The notes: generated by a model not told the origin, from the sequence alone. A stretch of DNA of 51,401 nt from Mucilaginibacter sp. (GCA_028287895.1 JAQBOV010000032.1:1-51401), one strand, 5' to 3'; shown: positions 24,714-34,296, counted from the first letter of the stretch. Translations and numbers: made by a program.

Positions 24714-26261
24714 ATGTCCGCTAAAAAATTCAGGACCACGTCAGGCATCGAAATTAAAGAGGTTTATTGCCGCCAGTCGGTGATGAATGAATTGCCAGGG
24801 GAGTTTCCCTTTACACGGGGTATTCAGAAAGATATGTATCGCGGCAAACCCTGGACCATGCGGCAGTATGCAGGGTTCTCTACTGCTGAAGAGTCAAACA
24901 AGCGTTATCATTATCTGCTCAGCCAGGGAACAATGGGGCTATCGGTTGCCTTTGACTTGCCTACACAGATCGGCTATGATTCCGACAGTGAATTTGCCGA
25001 AGGCGAAGTGGGTAAAGTTGGCGTGGCGATCGATTCGTTAAAGGATATTGAGGTGTTATTTGATGGCATTGAGCTAAAAAATATTACAACATCCATGACT
25101 ATAAATGCCACTGCGCCTATTTTACTGGCGATGTATATCACGCTGGCCAAAAAGCAGGGGGCAGATCTGAAACAGCTATCGGGTACCATACAGAATGACA
25201 TATTAAAGGAATATGCTGCCCGCGGCACCTATATTTATCCGCCAGGGCCATCTATGCGGCTCATTACCGATGTATTTGAATATTGCAGTAAAGAAGTGCC
25301 CAAATGGAACACTATTTCTATTTCCGGCTACCATATCCGCGAGGCAGGCTCAACTGCGGTACAGGAACTGGCCTTTACCCTGGCCAATGGTAAAGCCTAT
25401 TTGCAGGCGGCCTTAACAAAAGGCCTTGACATCAACGTATTTGCCAAAAGGTTATCCTTCTTTTTTAATTGTCACAATAATTTTTTCGAGGAAATTGCCA
25501 AATTCCGGGCTGCCAGGCGCATGTGGGCGCATATCACTAAAGATTTAGGTGCAACCGATGCCGGCGCCCAAAAACTCCGTTTTCACACCCAGACAGGGGG
25601 CTCTACACTGACTGCCCAACAACCCATGAATAATATTGTGCGGGTAACTATCCAGGCAATAGCTGCGGTATTGGGTGGCACGCAATCCTTACATACCAAT
25701 GGTTATGACGAGGCACTGTCATTGCCGACAGAAGCTGCCGCTAAAATTGCCTTGCGCACACAACAGATCATTGCCTTTGAAAGCGGAGTGACAGATACAG
25801 TGGATCCATTGGCAGGTTCATACTTTATAGAGGAGTTAACAAACGATCTTGAACAAGCGGCGCAGTTATATATTGATAAGATAGATGCTATGGGCGGCGC
25901 AGTAAAAGCAATTGAGCAGGATTATATCCAGCAGGAAATTGCCCGTTCGGCTTATGACTATCAGCATGATATCGAAAGCGGCGAAAAGGTGATCGTCGGG
26001 GTAAACCGTTTTATACAGCAGGAGACACCGGCTGAAAATGTTTTCCGGGTGGATGATGCGATAAGGAAGATGCAAATTGATAAGATCAACCAATTAAAGA
26101 CCTCCCGGAATAACCCTGCCGTCCAGGATGCACTTGGTCAGCTTGCTAAAGCCGCCAAAGGAAACCAGAACCTGATGCCTTTTATATTGACCGCAGTAGA
26201 AAGCTATACTACGCTAGGCGAAATAGCCGACACCCTCCGGGAAGTATTCGGTGAATACTGA
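24714..26261 (+). CDS. Methylmalonyl-CoA mutase large subunit, lacking the B12-binding domain
   Basis: A 515-residue catalytic (alpha) chain of the acyl-CoA mutase family: [79 protein letters not shown], and [19 protein letters not shown]. It ends [15 protein letters not shown] without the C-terminal cobalamin-binding domain, so it needs a separate small subunit, not found here. The HIREAG and FHTQT stretches resemble the archaeal/Bacillus-type two-part mutases; isobutyryl-CoA mutase large chain is the alternative. The ATG at 24714 gives the family N-terminus [11 protein letters not shown]; earlier in-frame GTG 24666 and ATG 24687 fall in repeat DNA. Confidence 0.88.
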   Translation: MSAKKFRTTSGIEIKEVYCRQSVMNELPGEFPFTRGIQKDMYRGKPWTMRQYAGFSTAEESNKRYHYLLSQGTMGLSVAFDLPTQIGYDSDSEFAEGEVGKVGVAIDSLKDIEVLFDGIELKNITTSMTINATAPILLAMYITLAKKQGADLKQLSGTIQNDILKEYAARGTYIYPPGPSMRLITDVFEYCSKEVPKWNTISISGYHIREAGSTAVQELAFTLANGKAYLQAALTKGLDINVFAKRLSFFFNCHNNFFEEIAKFRAARRMWAHITKDLGATDAGAQKLRFHTQTGGSTLTAQQPMNNIVRVTIQAIAAVLGGTQSLHTNGYDEALSLPTEAAAKIALRTQQIIAFESGVTDTVDPLAGSYFIEELTNDLEQAAQLYIDKIDAMGGAVKAIEQDYIQQEIARSAYDYQHDIESGEKVIVGVNRFIQQETPAENVFRVDDAIRKMQIDKINQLKTSRNNPAVQDALGQLAKAAKGNQNLMPFILTAVESYTTLGEIADTLREVFGEY

Positions 26262-26701
26262 CAAATTATACCTAATTTACCGTTACCCGGGTATTAAAGC
26301 CGGCTTGTCATGCCTCAAAATTGCCCATTAAAAAATTTATTAACCGTATAAACAGAAGGTTAGCTTTTATTATGTCTGCGACTAACGTCGTGGCTTAACA
26401 ATTGCGGCGTCAGTAACGTAAAAGGAACATTAATTATTAGTAAAAACGATTGAAAAGCAGGAGATAAATATAAAAAGAGCGTTTGCAAGGTCGAGAGCCG
26501 TTATTTACAAGGCCGTGCATAATATAACTTTTTAATTGATAACTCCGTAACACTTAGGTTTAATAAATGATGAAATTATTCAATAAAATTTTCAAATTTA
26601 ATTTTTTAAATAGCTTTTTTTTTGAATATTCGGTGTTCCGTAGCAGCCTCATTAGATACATCGCTGGGGAGTTGTAAATCAAGATTTTAATAAAAATTAA
26701 T
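26262..26701. other. Intergenic region upstream of dnaA (440 nt)
   Basis: No gene is seen. The part 26561-26630 is very A/T-rich, with runs of T and A that could unwind easily. I looked for DnaA boxes (TTATCCACA and single-mismatch forms) on both strands and found none; the nearest is TTATTTACA at 26501-26509 with two mismatches. An origin here is therefore not supported by boxes, only by position next to dnaA. Confidence 0.5.
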
Positions 26702-28129
26702 ATGGATAAAACTTGTACACATGTTTGGAATAGCTGCCTTCAAATAATTAAAGACAATATACCGGCACAAAGCTTCAAGACCTGGTTCGAACCGATCAAG
26801 GCTTTGCGTATGGAAGGAAGCGTTCTGACTATACAAGTTCCGAGTTTGTTTTTTTACGAATGGCTGGAAGAACATTATGTTGGTTTGCTGCGTAAAACAA
26901 TAAAAAAACAACTTGGAGAAGATGGACGTTTAGAGTATAATATTGTAGTGGAGCAATCTTCATCGAGTAAGCCGTACACTACCAATATGCCCTCTAACGG
27001 GAATGGTGCGGAGTCAAAGAATCAATCTATGCCTGTTCCCATATCTATTAATAAGGATATTAAAAATCCGTTTGTAATACCGGGCTTGAAGAAACTGAAT
27101 GTAGATCCGCAGCTGAACCAGAATTACACCTTCGATAGTTTCGTGGAGGGTGATTGCAACCGTTTAGCACGTTCAGCAGGATATGCAGTGGCAGCTAAAC
27201 CAGGCGGCACCTCATTTAATCCTTTAATGATATATGGTGGTGTGGGCTTAGGCAAAACGCATTTGGCACAAGCTATCGGTAACGAAATAAGGTCCAAATT
27301 ACCGGATAAACTGGTATTGTATGTATCCTGTGAAAAATTTACACAACAGTTTGTTGACGCCCTTAAGCATAATAACATAAACGATTTTGTGAATTTTTAC
27401 CAGGCTATTGATGTGCTGATCATGGATGATGTGCACAACTTTGCCGGCAAAGAAAAGACACAGGATTTCTTTTTCCATATCTTTAATCATTTACATCAAT
27501 CGGGCAAGCAGCTGATCATCACTTCTGATAAAGCGCCAAAAGACCTGGCTGGTTTAGAAGAACGTTTACTATCACGCTTTAAATGGGGGCTTTCAGCTGA
27601 TTTGCAGGTTCCTGATCTGGAAACCCGTATGGCCATCCTTAAAAATAAAATATACCAGGATGGTATCGAGTTGTCAAACGATGTGGTTGAATATGTGGCC
27701 CATAATATTGACAATAACGTGCGCGAACTGGAAGGGGCGATGGTATCCTTATTGGCGCAGTCAACCCTTAACCGTAAGGAGATCGATTTGAACCTGGCCA
27801 AGCAGATGCTGAAGAATTTTGTAAAAAATTCGTCCAAGGAAATATCTATGGAATATATTCAGAGCCTGGTGTGCGAGTATTTTGAAGTGCCTATAGAGAT
27901 GGTAAAATCACAAACCCGCAAACGTGAGATCGTACAGGCAAGGCAGATATCTATGTATCTGGCTAAGGCCCATACCAAAAGCTCATTAAAATCCATCGGC
28001 AGCTTTTTCGGCGGACGCGATCACTCGACTGTGATCTATGCCTGCCAGACTGTAGAAGACCTGATCGATACTGACAAAAAGTTCAAGGGCTATGTGGCCG
28101 ACATACAGAAGAAATTGAAGATGTCGTAG
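26702..28129 (+). CDS. dnaA: Chromosomal replication initiator protein DnaA
   Basis: A 475-residue initiator. Domain I spans about residues 1-85 (IIKDNIPAQSFKTWFEPIKA), then a Ser/Asn-rich linker, the AAA+ domain with Walker A GGVGLGKTHLAQA and Walker B VLIMDDVHNF, and the C-terminal DNA-binding domain with the DnaA signature FFGGRDHSTVIYACQTVEDL. Length is normal for Bacteroidota. It has its own terminator and stands alone; dnaN and recF do not follow, as is usual in this phylum. Confidence 0.97.
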   Translation: MDKTCTHVWNSCLQIIKDNIPAQSFKTWFEPIKALRMEGSVLTIQVPSLFFYEWLEEHYVGLLRKTIKKQLGEDGRLEYNIVVEQSSSSKPYTTNMPSNGNGAESKNQSMPVPISINKDIKNPFVIPGLKKLNVDPQLNQNYTFDSFVEGDCNRLARSAGYAVAAKPGGTSFNPLMIYGGVGLGKTHLAQAIGNEIRSKLPDKLVLYVSCEKFTQQFVDALKHNNINDFVNFYQAIDVLIMDDVHNFAGKEKTQDFFFHIFNHLHQSGKQLIITSDKAPKDLAGLEERLLSRFKWGLSADLQVPDLETRMAILKNKIYQDGIELSNDVVEYVAHNIDNNVRELEGAMVSLLAQSTLNRKEIDLNLAKQMLKNFVKNSSKEISMEYIQSLVCEYFEVPIEMVKSQTRKREIVQARQISMYLAKAHTKSSLKSIGSFFGGRDHSTVIYACQTVEDLIDTDKKFKGYVADIQKKLKMS

Positions 28130-28144
28130 ATTTAGCTCATAACC

Positions 28145-28181
28145 AAAAAACGCCCCTGCAAAAAGCAATGGCGTTTTTTTT
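28145..28181 (+). terminator. Intrinsic terminator of dnaA
   Basis: Stem AAAAAACGCC (28145-28154) / GGCGTTTTTT (28170-28179) with a 15-nt loop and a run of eight Ts, 15 nt after the dnaA stop. Confidence 0.88.
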
Positions 28182-28437
28182 ACTTCCTATATTTACATTT
28201 CTGTTCAAAGCTATATTTCATAAATCCCTGAGTCTTCATTAGTTTGAAAATTAATAATCTGTTTTTCAAAATCCCGCTTACAAACTGACCATGTTATCTC
28301 CGGCACACGGACTTAAGCTATCCGGGCTGGCGGAGGAAATTCGTACAACACCCCAGATTTGATAACAGAACTTCGGCTCAATGGCGTACAGGATATAGAG
28401 GAAATTCACTTAAATTATTTGTAAATCGTCCTAACAG
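28182..28437. other. Gap between convergent dnaA and NUDIX genes
   Basis: Beyond the dnaA terminator I see no reading frame, RNA gene or DnaA-box cluster in this stretch of about 250 nt; nothing further can be supported. Confidence 0.5.
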
Positions 28438-28986
28438 TTATTTCAACTCCTCCAATCTTATCAAAGCATAGAACAGCCCGGTGCAATGTAAAGCCTGCGC
28501 TATTTTATTATCTGCCAGTAGTTGCTTCACTTCAGCAATGGTGTATTCTTCAACCACAAGCTCCTCATGTTCATCAAGCGATTGTTCCTGTACCTTTATG
28601 CCACCCCTTGCTAAAAAGCAATACGTATGATTATTGGCAGTAGATGGATTTGCATATACGGTGCACAGCAGTTCCATTGCATCAAACCGGTAACCGGTTT
28701 CCTCCAGTAATTCGCGATGCATGGCCTGTTCCGGGCTTTCATCGCCGTCTATCACGCCACCAGGTATTTCCAGCGAGACAATTGCCGCAGCATGACGGTA
28801 TTGTCTCACCATGAGTATTTTATTATTTTCAGTAATGGCTACTGCATTTACCCAATTGGGATACTCCAGCACATAATATTCATCTACTATCCGGCCATCA
28901 GGCATTTCGCATTTATCATAGCGAAGAGTGGCCCAGGGGCCTTTATGTATATAATCCGAAGAACAGGTTTTCCAGGTAAGATCCAT
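28438..28986 (-). CDS. NUDIX hydrolase, ADP-ribose pyrophosphatase-like
   Basis: A 182-residue NUDIX protein. The NUDIX box reads GGVIDGDESPEQAMHRELLE followed by ETG, with the REXXEE core intact. The preceding MVRQYRHAAAIVSLEIPGG is typical of ADP-sugar diphosphatases (NudF type), which hydrolyse ADP-ribose or similar nucleotide sugars. ATG at 28986. Length is typical. A palindromic repeat separates it from the TPM cluster on the same strand. Confidence 0.88.
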   Translation of the reverse strand: MDLTWKTCSSDYIHKGPWATLRYDKCEMPDGRIVDEYYVLEYPNWVNAVAITENNKILMVRQYRHAAAIVSLEIPGGVIDGDESPEQAMHRELLEETGYRFDAMELLCTVYANPSTANNHTYCFLARGGIKVQEQSLDEHEELVVEEYTIAEVKQLLADNKIAQALHCTGLFYALIRLEELK

Positions 28987-28990
28987 TAGC

Positions 28991-29052
28991 TATTGATTTA
29001 TGGAATTATTGATTTGCTAAAATAATAATCTAATTCACTCATTCAATAATTG
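28991..29052. repeat. REP-like palindrome (TTATTGATTAATGAATTATTG family), copy 1
   Basis: An imperfect inverted repeat with TATTGATTTATGGAATTATT on the left and TAATTCACTCATTCAATAAT on the right. A closely related and better preserved copy is at 30298-30372, so the two copies bracket the two TPM genes. Confidence 0.55.
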
Positions 29053-29059
29053 AAATAGC

Positions 29060-29836
29060 CTACCAGCTTCCGCTTGAGCCGCCGCCGCCAAAATCACCGC
29101 CTCCGAATCCGCCGAAGCCACCTCCGTCACCACCACTATCACCACCTCCGCCGGAGAAACCGCCCCAGCCGCCGCTTTCACGGCCAAGCATAGCGCCACC
29201 CAGGAACCACCAGAATGGGCTGGCACCGCCACGGCTGTCAATGATATGGCCGCCGCCTCCGCGGTTACGGAATATAACTATTAATATAACGATAACAATA
29301 ATGATCAGAATAGCTATGCTTCCGCCGCCTTTGCTTTGCGGTTTTTTTTCAGCTTTGTATTCACCCTTAACATATTTTATGATGTCATTAGTACCCGCAT
29401 CAAGTCCCGCATAGTAATTACCGGCCTTAAAATTAGGTTTAATATCATTCTGGATGATCTCATGGGTGATTACATCCGGTAAGGCGCCTTCTGCGCCATA
29501 GCCTGTCTGTATGGATACCTTGCGGTCGCCCATGGCAACCAAAACCAATATGCCATTGTTTTTGCCTTTTTGTCCGATACCCCATGCCCGGCCAAGCTTT
29601 TGTCCGTAATCATTGATATCATAGTCACCTACAGATTTCATGATCACAACTGCTATTTGGGTTGAGGTGGAATCATTAAAGGCTTCCAGCTTGTGTTCCA
29701 GTTGCTGTTTGTCTGAAGCTGAAAGGGTATTGGTAAAATCAGTTACAAGTGTATTTGATTTTGGGGGTAGTTCCTGTGAAAAGGTAAACAAAGTGCATAG
29801 CACGAAACAACAGAGCAGTATTATTTTTTTGAACAT
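29060..29836 (-). CDS. TPM-domain membrane protein with Gly-rich C-terminus (YgcG family)
   Basis: A 258-residue protein: signal peptide (1 to about 20), TPM domain (about 25-150; LVTDFTNTLSASDKQQLEHK, then GIGQKGKNNGILVLVAMGDR), one membrane helix (about 174-192), and a Gly/Ser/Trp-rich tail ending GGGGSSGSW. TPM domains occur in photosystem repair protein TLP18.3 and in membrane proteins of unknown role. It is the last of a same-strand group LemA, soluble TPM, membrane TPM, a widely conserved arrangement thought to act at the cell envelope. ATG at 29836 is supported by the signal peptide. Confidence 0.87.
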   Translation of the reverse strand: MFKKIILLCCFVLCTLFTFSQELPPKSNTLVTDFTNTLSASDKQQLEHKLEAFNDSTSTQIAVVIMKSVGDYDINDYGQKLGRAWGIGQKGKNNGILVLVAMGDRKVSIQTGYGAEGALPDVITHEIIQNDIKPNFKAGNYYAGLDAGTNDIIKYVKGEYKAEKKPQSKGGGSIAILIIIVIVILIVIFRNRGGGGHIIDSRGGASPFWWFLGGAMLGRESGGWGGFSGGGGDSGGDGGGFGGFGGGDFGGGGSSGSW

Positions 29837-29847
29837 GTGTTTATTTT

Positions 29848-30282
29848 TTAATCGCCGTCCATAAAGGCTATATCATCAGACAGTTCGTTGGCACCGTCAG
29901 GCTTGTGAGGAAAATATTTTTGCAGATGGTCGCCGGCTATTTTAAGACCGGTAACAATACCTTCAACCAGATCGCCATACTTAAAATGATTGAGCATATC
30001 TTCTTTGGTTTCATCCCAGAAATTTTCGGATACCAGTTTGTTTAGTCCGCGGTCGCCGATAATGGCAAATTTACGGTCGACAGTAGCCAGGTATATCAAT
30101 ACACCATTACGGAGTTTAGTCTTATGCATTCCCAGCTGATGAAAATATTTCGCAGCGCGATCAAGTACATCTTCACTGCAGGTTTTCTCAATACAAACAC
30201 GTATCTGGCCGGAAGTATGCTTTTCCGCATCCTCAATGGCCTGGCGAATACGCTGCTGTTCTTCTTCGTTAAATATGGACAT
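29848..30282 (-). CDS. TPM-domain protein, cytoplasmic form
   Basis: A 144-residue protein that is one TPM domain without signal peptide or membrane helix: EEQQRIRQAIEDAEKHTSGQ, then IRVCIEKTCSEDVLDRAAKYFHQLGM and VDRKFAIIGDRGLNKLV. It lies 11 nt upstream of the membrane TPM gene and so is cotranscribed with it. The two TPM proteins would face opposite sides of the inner membrane. Biochemical function unknown. Confidence 0.86.
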   Translation of the reverse strand: MSIFNEEEQQRIRQAIEDAEKHTSGQIRVCIEKTCSEDVLDRAAKYFHQLGMHKTKLRNGVLIYLATVDRKFAIIGDRGLNKLVSENFWDETKEDMLNHFKYGDLVEGIVTGLKIAGDHLQKYFPHKPDGANELSDDIAFMDGD

Positions 30283-30297
30283 GTCTTTAATTAATAA

Positions 30298-30372
30298 ATT
30301 ATTGATTAATGAATTATTGATTTTTGTTGAATAAGACCTACTCAGTCATTCGATAATTCACTAATCAATAAT
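30298..30372. repeat. REP-like palindrome (TTATTGATTAATGAATTATTG family), copy 2
   Basis: Left arm 30298-30320 and right arm 30350-30372 pair at 21 of 23 positions around a 29-nt loop. It sits between the LemA gene and the soluble TPM gene, so it lies within the presumed transcript. Related copy at 28991-29052. Confidence 0.7.
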
Positions 30373-30376
30373 TAAA

Positions 30377-30967
30377 TTAGAATTGAACTTTAGGTGCATT
30401 GGCCGATGCCGCATCTGCCTGGAAATATCCTTTTTCGGTAAAGCCGCCAAATTTAGCCACTAGATTAGCAGGGAACGATTTTATTTGTGTATTATAAGAC
30501 TGTACTGCTTCATTAAAATCGCGCCGCGCTACTGCTATCCGGTTTTCAGTACCTTCCAGCTGTGCTTGTAAGCCGCTAAAATTCTCATTGGCTTTTAATT
30601 GAGGGTAATTCTCGGCTGCAACGAGCAAGCGTCCTAAGGCTGTGCTTAGTTGTCCTTGAGCAGCTTGATATTTCTGGATGGTTTCGGGAGTAAGTTTAGT
30701 TGGGTCAACCTGTATAGAGGTGGCTTTGGCACGTGCTTCAGTAACGGCTATCAGGGTGCTTTTTTCAAAATTGGCCACGCCTTTTACCGTGGCAACCAGG
30801 TTAGGGATCAGATCGGCACGGCGCTGATAATCGGTTTGAACAGTACCCCATTTTGATTTTGCATTCTCGTCCAGCTTTACAATATTATTGTAGCTGGAAA
30901 CACAGCCGCATCCTCCGAAAAAGAGAACCAGTAGAATTACACCTATTACAATGTAGGAAGTTTTCAT
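30377..30967 (-). CDS. LemA family protein
   Basis: A 196-residue protein with an N-terminal membrane helix (about residues 4-22, ending GGCGCVSSYN) and a long helical LemA domain: SKWGTVQTDYQRRADLIPNL, VATVKGVANFEKSTLIAVTE, ENYPQLKANENFSGLQAQLE, and ENRIAVARRDFNEAVQSYN. Residues G-C near 22 could act as a lipobox, so the protein may be lipid-anchored rather than helix-anchored. First gene of the LemA-TPM-TPM group. Role unknown; the conserved link to TPM proteins is the best clue. Confidence 0.9.
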   Translation of the reverse strand: MKTSYIVIGVILLVLFFGGCGCVSSYNNIVKLDENAKSKWGTVQTDYQRRADLIPNLVATVKGVANFEKSTLIAVTEARAKATSIQVDPTKLTPETIQKYQAAQGQLSTALGRLLVAAENYPQLKANENFSGLQAQLEGTENRIAVARRDFNEAVQSYNTQIKSFPANLVAKFGGFTEKGYFQADAASANAPKVQF

Positions 30968-31216
30968 TTTTTATTTTTTTTAATTTATCGGTTGAAATTA
31001 CAACTTTGATTACAAAACCTGTACCGTTGTTACAATTTGTTTTTTCAGCTGTTTGCGAAAGAGGTTTCCTGTCATTATGGCAATGTATTCAACTAGCAAA
31101 CTAATTAGTGTAACTAAATTGTGGCATTGACAGTTTTATTTAGAAACTTAGCTTTTTTGCTGTTATATTAACCTGCCCAATTATTTATATATAAACCTGG
31201 TTTTTAATAAAGCGTA

Positions 31217-33409
31217 TTGAAAGACTTTTACTCCTGCCGATCTTTAAAAATACCCCTCGTTTTGCTAGTCAGCTGCTTATTGTCGTTCACTGTTATTGCA
31301 CAAAAAAAGAATGCAGGCTTCCAATATCACATTCGCAGGGCAAGTTCTGCTATTGCTATTGATGGCCTGGAGAATGAGCTTGCCTGGATACGGGCAGATT
31401 CGGCAGTTGATTTTCACATGGTATTGCCGATGGATACCAGTCTGGCAAAAGTACCTACCGTAGTGCGGATGACCTATGATGACGATAATTTGTACATTCT
31501 GGCAATTTGTTATACCAATATTCCCGGGCCCTACATGGTGGAGTCGCTGAAGCGGGACTTTAGTTTTCAAAAGAACGATAACTTTATATTCTTTATTGAT
31601 CCGTTTGATGCCCGTACAGATGGCTTCACCTTCGGTGCTAATGCGGCAGGCGCACAATGGGATGGCAGCATGTATTCAGGCGGCAGTGTAGATCTGAACT
31701 GGGACAATAAATGGACATCCGCTGTGAAAAATTATCCAAATAAATGGGTGTTTGAAGCGGCTATCCCATTTAAGAGTATCCGTTATAAAAAGGGGATAAA
31801 GGAGTGGGGTATTAATTTTAGCAGGAATGACCTTAAGGGTGCCGAAAAATCAAGCTGGGCACCTGTGCCGCGTCAGTTCCCTACCGCATCTCTTGCTTAT
31901 ACGGGTACATTGGTTTGGGATGAGCAACCACCAACTGCCAGCAGTAATGTTTCTATCATACCGTATGCGCTCGCCGGGGTATCAAAGGATTATGCGAATA
32001 ATAAGTCTGCTGCTTTTAAGCGGGAGTTTGGCGGTGATGCCAAGGTTGCACTAACCCCTTCCCTTAATCTTGATCTTACCGTTAATCCGGATTTTTCGCA
32101 GGTGGATGTTGATCAGCAGGTGATCAACCTGAACCGTTATGAGCTTTTTTTTCCTGAGAAGCGCCAGTTTTTCCTCGAGAATGGCGACCTGTTCTCCAAT
32201 TTCGGCTATTCGGATATCAGGCCCTTCTTTTCCCGGCGTATCGGGTTGAACCAGCCAATTGATTTTGGTGCCAGGATGACCGGTAAACTTGATAAGGATT
32301 GGCGCATCGGCGTAATGGATATCCAGACAGGCGCTTCGTCTGAAAATCAACTGGATGCCGCAAATTATGGCACTATAACGTTGCAGCGGCGTGTATTTGA
32401 TCGGTCCAATATCGGCTTTATCTTCGTAAATAAAGATATTACCAGTGCAGCTCCCGGTACAAGTATTGGCGCTGATAATTACAACCGGAATGTAGGGATG
32501 GAGTTTAACCTGGCCTCGCCAAGCAATATCTGGACGGGCAAGCTGTTAGGCTTAAAATCATTTACACCAGGTGTAAACGGACATGACTTTGTATTTGCCG
32601 ACAATCTGCAATACCTGAGTAAATACTGGACACTATATATGCAGCAAGAGTATGTCGGGAAAAATTACAGTGCTGCTGTAGGTTATGTCCCACGTACAGG
32701 GTATGTGAAACTAAGTCCTTTGGTGCTGCGCAATTTTTTCCCGAAAAAAGGTGATGTATTGAGCTATGGTATGCAGTTTACCTCAAACTACTTTTTCAAC
32801 GAGCGCTTCAACCGAACAGATAACGAGAGTGCGTTATCATTTATTACCACTTTTCGGGACCGGAGTACTGTCACCGTGTCGGGCATAAATGATTATGTGA
32901 AACTATTACAGCCCTTTGATCCTACCAATACCGGCAAAGCCAGCCTGGCGACCGGAAGCCAGCATCGTTACAATACATTGGATATATTACTGGTTTCCAA
33001 ACCACAGAGCATATTTACCTATCAGTTGGAAACAGCATTGGGTGGCTATTATGATAATGGCCATCGGCTGACCTTTAGCGGAACCGTTGGGTACCGCATG
33101 CAGCCTTATGTAAATATTGCCCTGAATAGTAATTATACCGACCTGCGTTTACCAATGCCTTATGGCGATACCAGGTTTACGTTAATCGGCCCGAAAATCG
33201 ATGTCACATTTACCAATACGCTTTACTTTACCACCTATGTGCAGTATAACGACCAGCAAAGGAACATGAATATTAACACCCGTTTCCAATGGCGCTATAA
33301 GCCTGCTTCCGACCTGTTTATTGTATATGGCGAAAATTCAATGCCTTCACCTTATATACCTAAGAACAGGCAGCTCGTAATAAAGTGGACTTATTGGTGG
33401 AATATTTGA
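31217..33409 (+). CDS. DUF5916 protein with N-terminal carbohydrate-binding (CBM9-like) domain
   Basis: A 730-residue secreted protein. Signal peptide about 1-28 (LKIPLVLLVSCLLSFTVIAQ). A CBM9-like domain covers about 35-235 (AIAIDGLENELAWIRADSAV; FFIDPFDARTDGFTFGANAA). The DUF5916 part follows, with LFFPEKRQFFLENGDLFSNF, and the C-terminal half has many short aromatic-ended strands, consistent with an outer-membrane beta barrel. Start is TTG at 31217: an in-frame stop lies 7 nt upstream and no ATG is available before the signal peptide. Function unknown; it heads the glycan-processing region. Confidence 0.85.
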   Translation: MKDFYSCRSLKIPLVLLVSCLLSFTVIAQKKNAGFQYHIRRASSAIAIDGLENELAWIRADSAVDFHMVLPMDTSLAKVPTVVRMTYDDDNLYILAICYTNIPGPYMVESLKRDFSFQKNDNFIFFIDPFDARTDGFTFGANAAGAQWDGSMYSGGSVDLNWDNKWTSAVKNYPNKWVFEAAIPFKSIRYKKGIKEWGINFSRNDLKGAEKSSWAPVPRQFPTASLAYTGTLVWDEQPPTASSNVSIIPYALAGVSKDYANNKSAAFKREFGGDAKVALTPSLNLDLTVNPDFSQVDVDQQVINLNRYELFFPEKRQFFLENGDLFSNFGYSDIRPFFSRRIGLNQPIDFGARMTGKLDKDWRIGVMDIQTGASSENQLDAANYGTITLQRRVFDRSNIGFIFVNKDITSAAPGTSIGADNYNRNVGMEFNLASPSNIWTGKLLGLKSFTPGVNGHDFVFADNLQYLSKYWTLYMQQEYVGKNYSAAVGYVPRTGYVKLSPLVLRNFFPKKGDVLSYGMQFTSNYFFNERFNRTDNESALSFITTFRDRSTVTVSGINDYVKLLQPFDPTNTGKASLATGSQHRYNTLDILLVSKPQSIFTYQLETALGGYYDNGHRLTFSGTVGYRMQPYVNIALNSNYTDLRLPMPYGDTRFTLIGPKIDVTFTNTLYFTTYVQYNDQQRNMNINTRFQWRYKPASDLFIVYGENSMPSPYIPKNRQLVIKWTYWWNI

Positions 33410-33504
33410 TCAAACAGGATTACTTATTAGTTGAATATTATAAATTTACCAATGATAGTTAGCAGAAGACTATTTTCCGAATTAAACCTTTATATCAACC
33501 AAAA

Positions 33505-34227
33505 ATGAACATGAAAACCCAATTCAAATTAGCTGTAGTGTTAATGACGGTTACTGCATCGCTGGCATTCACTGTTTCCGAACCAAAAAAACCGGTAGCA
33601 CAAACAAAAGGCAAATGGATCAGCCTGTTTGATGGCAAATCATTAAAAGGCTGGCATGGCTATAATAAAACCGGGCCGGTCAAAAACTGGGAAATAGAAG
33701 ATGGCGCGCTGGTATGCCTGGGTGCAGCAAAAAATGCTGCAGGCGGCGATATTGTCAGCAATAAAAAGTTCGCGAATTTTGAACTGAAATGGGAATGGAA
33801 GGTTGATAAAGGCAGCAACAGCGGAGTAATGTACCACGTACTGGAGGGGGCAAAATATCATTCCCCTTATCAAACAGGCCCCGAATACCAAATTATTGAT
33901 GATATAGGTTTTCCCGAAAAACTGGAAGACTGGCAAAAAGCAGGCGCTGATTACGCGATGACGGTGCCTAATGACCAAAAAGTATTAAAACCCATAGGGG
34001 AATGGAACACCAGCAGGATCATTTTTAATCATGGCCATGTGGAGCATTGGCTGAACGGCAAAAAGATAGTAGAGTTTGAAGCTTGGTCTGCCGACTGGAA
34101 CAAGAAACGCACTGAAGGAAAATGGAAAGATTATCCTGATTACGGCAAAGCCAAAACAGGCCAGATCGCTTTGCAGGATCATGGCGATAAGGCTTATTAC
34201 AAGCATATCATGATCAAAGAATTATAA
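33505..34227 (+). CDS. Secreted DUF1080 protein (3-keto-disaccharide hydrolase type)
   Basis: A 240-residue protein with a signal peptide (1 to about 22) and one DUF1080 domain: WISLFDGKSLKGWHGYNKTG, WEIEDGALVCLGAAK, FELKWEWKVDKGSNSGVMYH, GPEYQIIDD and GQIALQDHGDKAYYKHIMIK. The fold is a concanavalin-like jelly roll. Characterised members cleave glycosides whose sugar has been oxidised at C3. ATG at 33505 or 33511 are both possible. A strong terminator follows it, so it is a separate transcript from the oxidoreductase gene downstream. Confidence 0.88.
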   Translation: MNMKTQFKLAVVLMTVTASLAFTVSEPKKPVAQTKGKWISLFDGKSLKGWHGYNKTGPVKNWEIEDGALVCLGAAKNAAGGDIVSNKKFANFELKWEWKVDKGSNSGVMYHVLEGAKYHSPYQTGPEYQIIDDIGFPEKLEDWQKAGADYAMTVPNDQKVLKPIGEWNTSRIIFNHGHVEHWLNGKKIVEFEAWSADWNKKRTEGKWKDYPDYGKAKTGQIALQDHGDKAYYKHIMIKEL

Positions 34228-34234
34228 ATATTTG

Positions 34235-34266
34235 AAAGGAGAAGGTTGTAAAATTTTCTCCTTTTT
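34235..34266 (+). terminator. Intrinsic terminator after the DUF1080 gene
   Basis: Stem AAAGGAGAA (34235-34243) / TTCTCCTTT (34256-34264) with a 12-nt loop and a following T-rich tract, just after the stop codon. Confidence 0.85.
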
Positions 34267-34296
34267 ATTTTCTGTTTACTATATCCGGTTATATTC

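Noticed and set aside
26501..26509. TTATTTACA as a DnaA box near dnaA
   Set aside because: It has two mismatches to TTATCCACA and stands alone, so it is no better than chance in A/T-rich DNA.
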